The translations under genes were made by a program, and so were the position numbers. From Candidatus Omnitrophota bacterium (GTDB lineage: Bacteria > Omnitrophota > Koll11 > Pluralincolimonadales > Pluralincolimonadaceae), in NCBI GenBank assembly GCA_022709465.1, contig JAKLIT010000082.1:1-6044 (forward strand): a stretch of 6,044 nt of DNA, in the 5' to 3' direction. Below are positions 4,982 to 6,044 of the stretch, piece after piece. The first letter of the stretch is position 1. Each line of letters begins with the position of its first letter. The notes under the pieces are model-generated. The model had not been told where the DNA came from, did no database searches, and saw only the letters and a program-made list of their open reading frames with translations.

Positions 4982-6044
4982 CGGCGGGAAAGATAAGGAA
5001 CCTGGTCTTCCTTAACAGCGTATCCGAGGCGCAAAGGTATCTTGGCGGACGCGATATGGGCATGGGCGCGAAGGATACGCTGCTGATAAGCATGCATCCC
5101 GCGGTCCGCGCTCACCTTAAAAGGAAGGGAGTCGCCTCCTGCGATACGGCGGAATTTTTCGCGACAAACTCGCATGTTGCAACGCTCAAAAGATCGGAAG
5201 AACTCGTGAAGTGGATCGAGGAGAACGCCGCCTTCGGGGACGCGGGCCTCGGAGTAAAGAAGGCGTACCTGGATTTCTTCATATACTGGTTGAGGTTCGC
5301 GATACATAATTGCATCTGGGTTATCGAGACGGCCTCTTCCGCAATGGACGTTTTTAAGCCGGAAACGGTATATGCCTACAGTCCGGGGCCATCCCCCGTA
5401 TCGGGCCTTTATATAGAGGACGGAGACGGTTCCTTCGGTATGCTTATCGGGAACACGGCAAGGGCAAAGGGCATTGAGTTCAGGAACCTTTGCGAAAACG
5501 GACATCCGGAGGGATCCAAGGCCGGGGAGCGGTCGATGTACATACGTTCGCTGGTAAGGTTCATCCTGCAGAACATAAAGTTCAGTTTATGGGAGATGTC
5601 GGTCCGCGCACGCAATATATTTTCCGGAAAGAGGCCCGTATATTTTACCACAAGGTTCTATAACCTGGATAAGCTCGCAAAGGAGTTCACCGGCAAGGAT
5701 GACGGCAGGAGGGCGGAGACATTGAGGGGCCCGGTGATATTCAAATACGGGCTGCCGAGGTGGGTCATAAGGATGTTCGGCGGCGCGCATTCCGCCGCCA
5801 TAATTTCGCAGGAAGGAATGTTCGAGCGCCTCGAGCGCCGGATAAAAGAAGAACCCGCCTTGTTCTCGTTCAAAGGCGCGGATTTTTCCGGGATCATATC
5901 GCGCAAGATACAGGAGAATATCGGAGACCATATAATGGGCCTGATGCTCTGGACGGTGAAGCTGGACAGGTTCATCGGAAGGTCGAAGGCGCTATTGTTC
6001 GTATCCAACGGTAACAGGGCCGATGACGTGATACTCGCGGAACT
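4978..6044 (+). CDS. Unrecognised glycan-cluster protein, possibly GT-B-like (partial, 3' end missing)
   Basis: The frame from ATG 4978 is open to the right edge: 355 complete codons plus two bases, with no stop. It starts MTAGKIRNLVFLNSVSEAQR. A short N-terminal alpha/beta region (strand NLVFLN, then TLLISMHP) resembles the start of GT-B-type glycan enzymes, where a first Rossmann domain reads a name or position and then gives a nucleotide site. An aromatic, hydrophobic helix follows at about 97-117 (YLDFFIYWLRFAIHNCIW); it carries D99, R106 and H110 and looks amphipathic rather than membrane-spanning. The middle (about 130-330) is basic, with several Arg/Lys-rich segments. The visible end has the strand ALLFVSNGNRADDVILAE (338-355), which could be the start of a second Rossmann domain. 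In capsule-type GT-B enzymes a conserved HG motif often follows such a strand, but that region lies outside the window. Function is unproven. Context (4-nt overlap with the GT2 fusion gene) points to surface-glycan synthesis. Confidence 0.85.
   Translation, partial: MTAGKIRNLVFLNSVSEAQRYLGGRDMGMGAKDTLLISMHPAVRAHLKRKGVASCDTAEFFATNSHVATLKRSEELVKWIEENAAFGDAGLGVKKAYLDFFIYWLRFAIHNCIWVIETASSAMDVFKPETVYAYSPGPSPVSGLYIEDGDGSFGMLIGNTARAKGIEFRNLCENGHPEGSKAGERSMYIRSLVRFILQNIKFSLWEMSVRARNIFSGKRPVYFTTRFYNLDKLAKEFTGKDDGRRAETLRGPVIFKYGLPRWVIRMFGGAHSAAIISQEGMFERLERRIKEEPALFSFKGADFSGIISRKIQENIGDHIMGLMLWTVKLDRFIGRSKALLFVSNGNRADDVILAE

Noticed and set aside
4885..5505. Antisense frame of 206 codons crossing the junction into the last gene
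   Set aside because: It spans the ATGA junction of two forward genes in the operon style and has no recognisable motif. The forward frame is open for 355 codons with a coupled start.
5779..5799. Inverted repeat GGCGGC/GCCGCC with a 9-nt loop, a possible terminator
   Set aside because: It lies within an open coding frame and is not followed by a T-run. It is explained by GC-rich Gly and Ala codons.
5760..6014. Short forward frame of 84 codons inside the last gene
   Set aside because: It is out of frame with the longer open gene, is Arg-rich and motif-free, and has no convincing ribosome binding site.
1..6044. tRNA, rRNA, CRISPR array, insertion sequence, attachment site
   Set aside because: No repeated units, terminal inverted repeats or cloverleaf-like stretches were seen by eye, and nearly every base is accounted for by coding sequence.

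Overview
The window is a tightly packed, single-direction (+ strand) gene cluster with almost no non-coding DNA. It holds six protein-coding genes: a 3' fragment, four complete genes, and a last gene that runs off the right edge. The theme is surface-glycan biosynthesis and tailoring. No RNA gene, mobile element, CRISPR array, promoter or terminator could be supported. The organism cannot be named from the sequence alone. The GC-moderate style with heavy use of ATA (Ile) and AGG (Arg), GTG/TTG starts and long chains of overlapping genes recalls uncultured bacteria such as Omnitrophota; this is a low-confidence inference.

Layout: (1) 2-217, C-terminal 71 residues of an unrecognised protein. 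(2) 217-1860, a B12-binding-domain radical SAM enzyme with a CxxxCxxC cluster motif. (3) 1857-2903, a zinc-ribbon plus class I SAM methyltransferase protein. (4) 2890-3627, a nucleotidyltransferase of the NeuA/SpsF/KdsB-like cytidylyltransferase superfamily. (5) 3629-4981, a two-domain protein: an N-terminal family 2 glycosyltransferase fused to a C-terminal cytidylyltransferase-like domain. (6) 4978-6044, an open gene of unknown family that may be a GT-B-like polysaccharide enzyme. Junctions are a 1-nt overlap (TAGTG), a 4-nt overlap (GTGA), a 14-nt overlap, a 1-nt gap, and a 4-nt overlap (ATGA). This fits one polycistronic, translationally coupled operon whose promoter and terminator lie outside the window.

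Working model (inference): the cytidylyltransferase activates an acidic or otherwise unusual sugar as a CMP- or CDP-linked donor. The GT2 protein and possibly the last gene's product transfer sugars. The radical SAM enzyme and the zinc-ribbon methyltransferase make C- or O-methyl or other modifications on a sugar, lipid or polyketide-like part.

The most unusual point is that two adjacent genes carry cytidylyltransferase folds with complementary defects. The stand-alone protein keeps the N-terminal nucleotide-binding signature but appears to lack the C-terminal metal-binding aspartates. The fused domain has lost the N-terminal signature but keeps a more recognisable acidic C-terminal motif. 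Whether they form a composite enzyme, or one is a regulatory pseudo-enzyme, is open.
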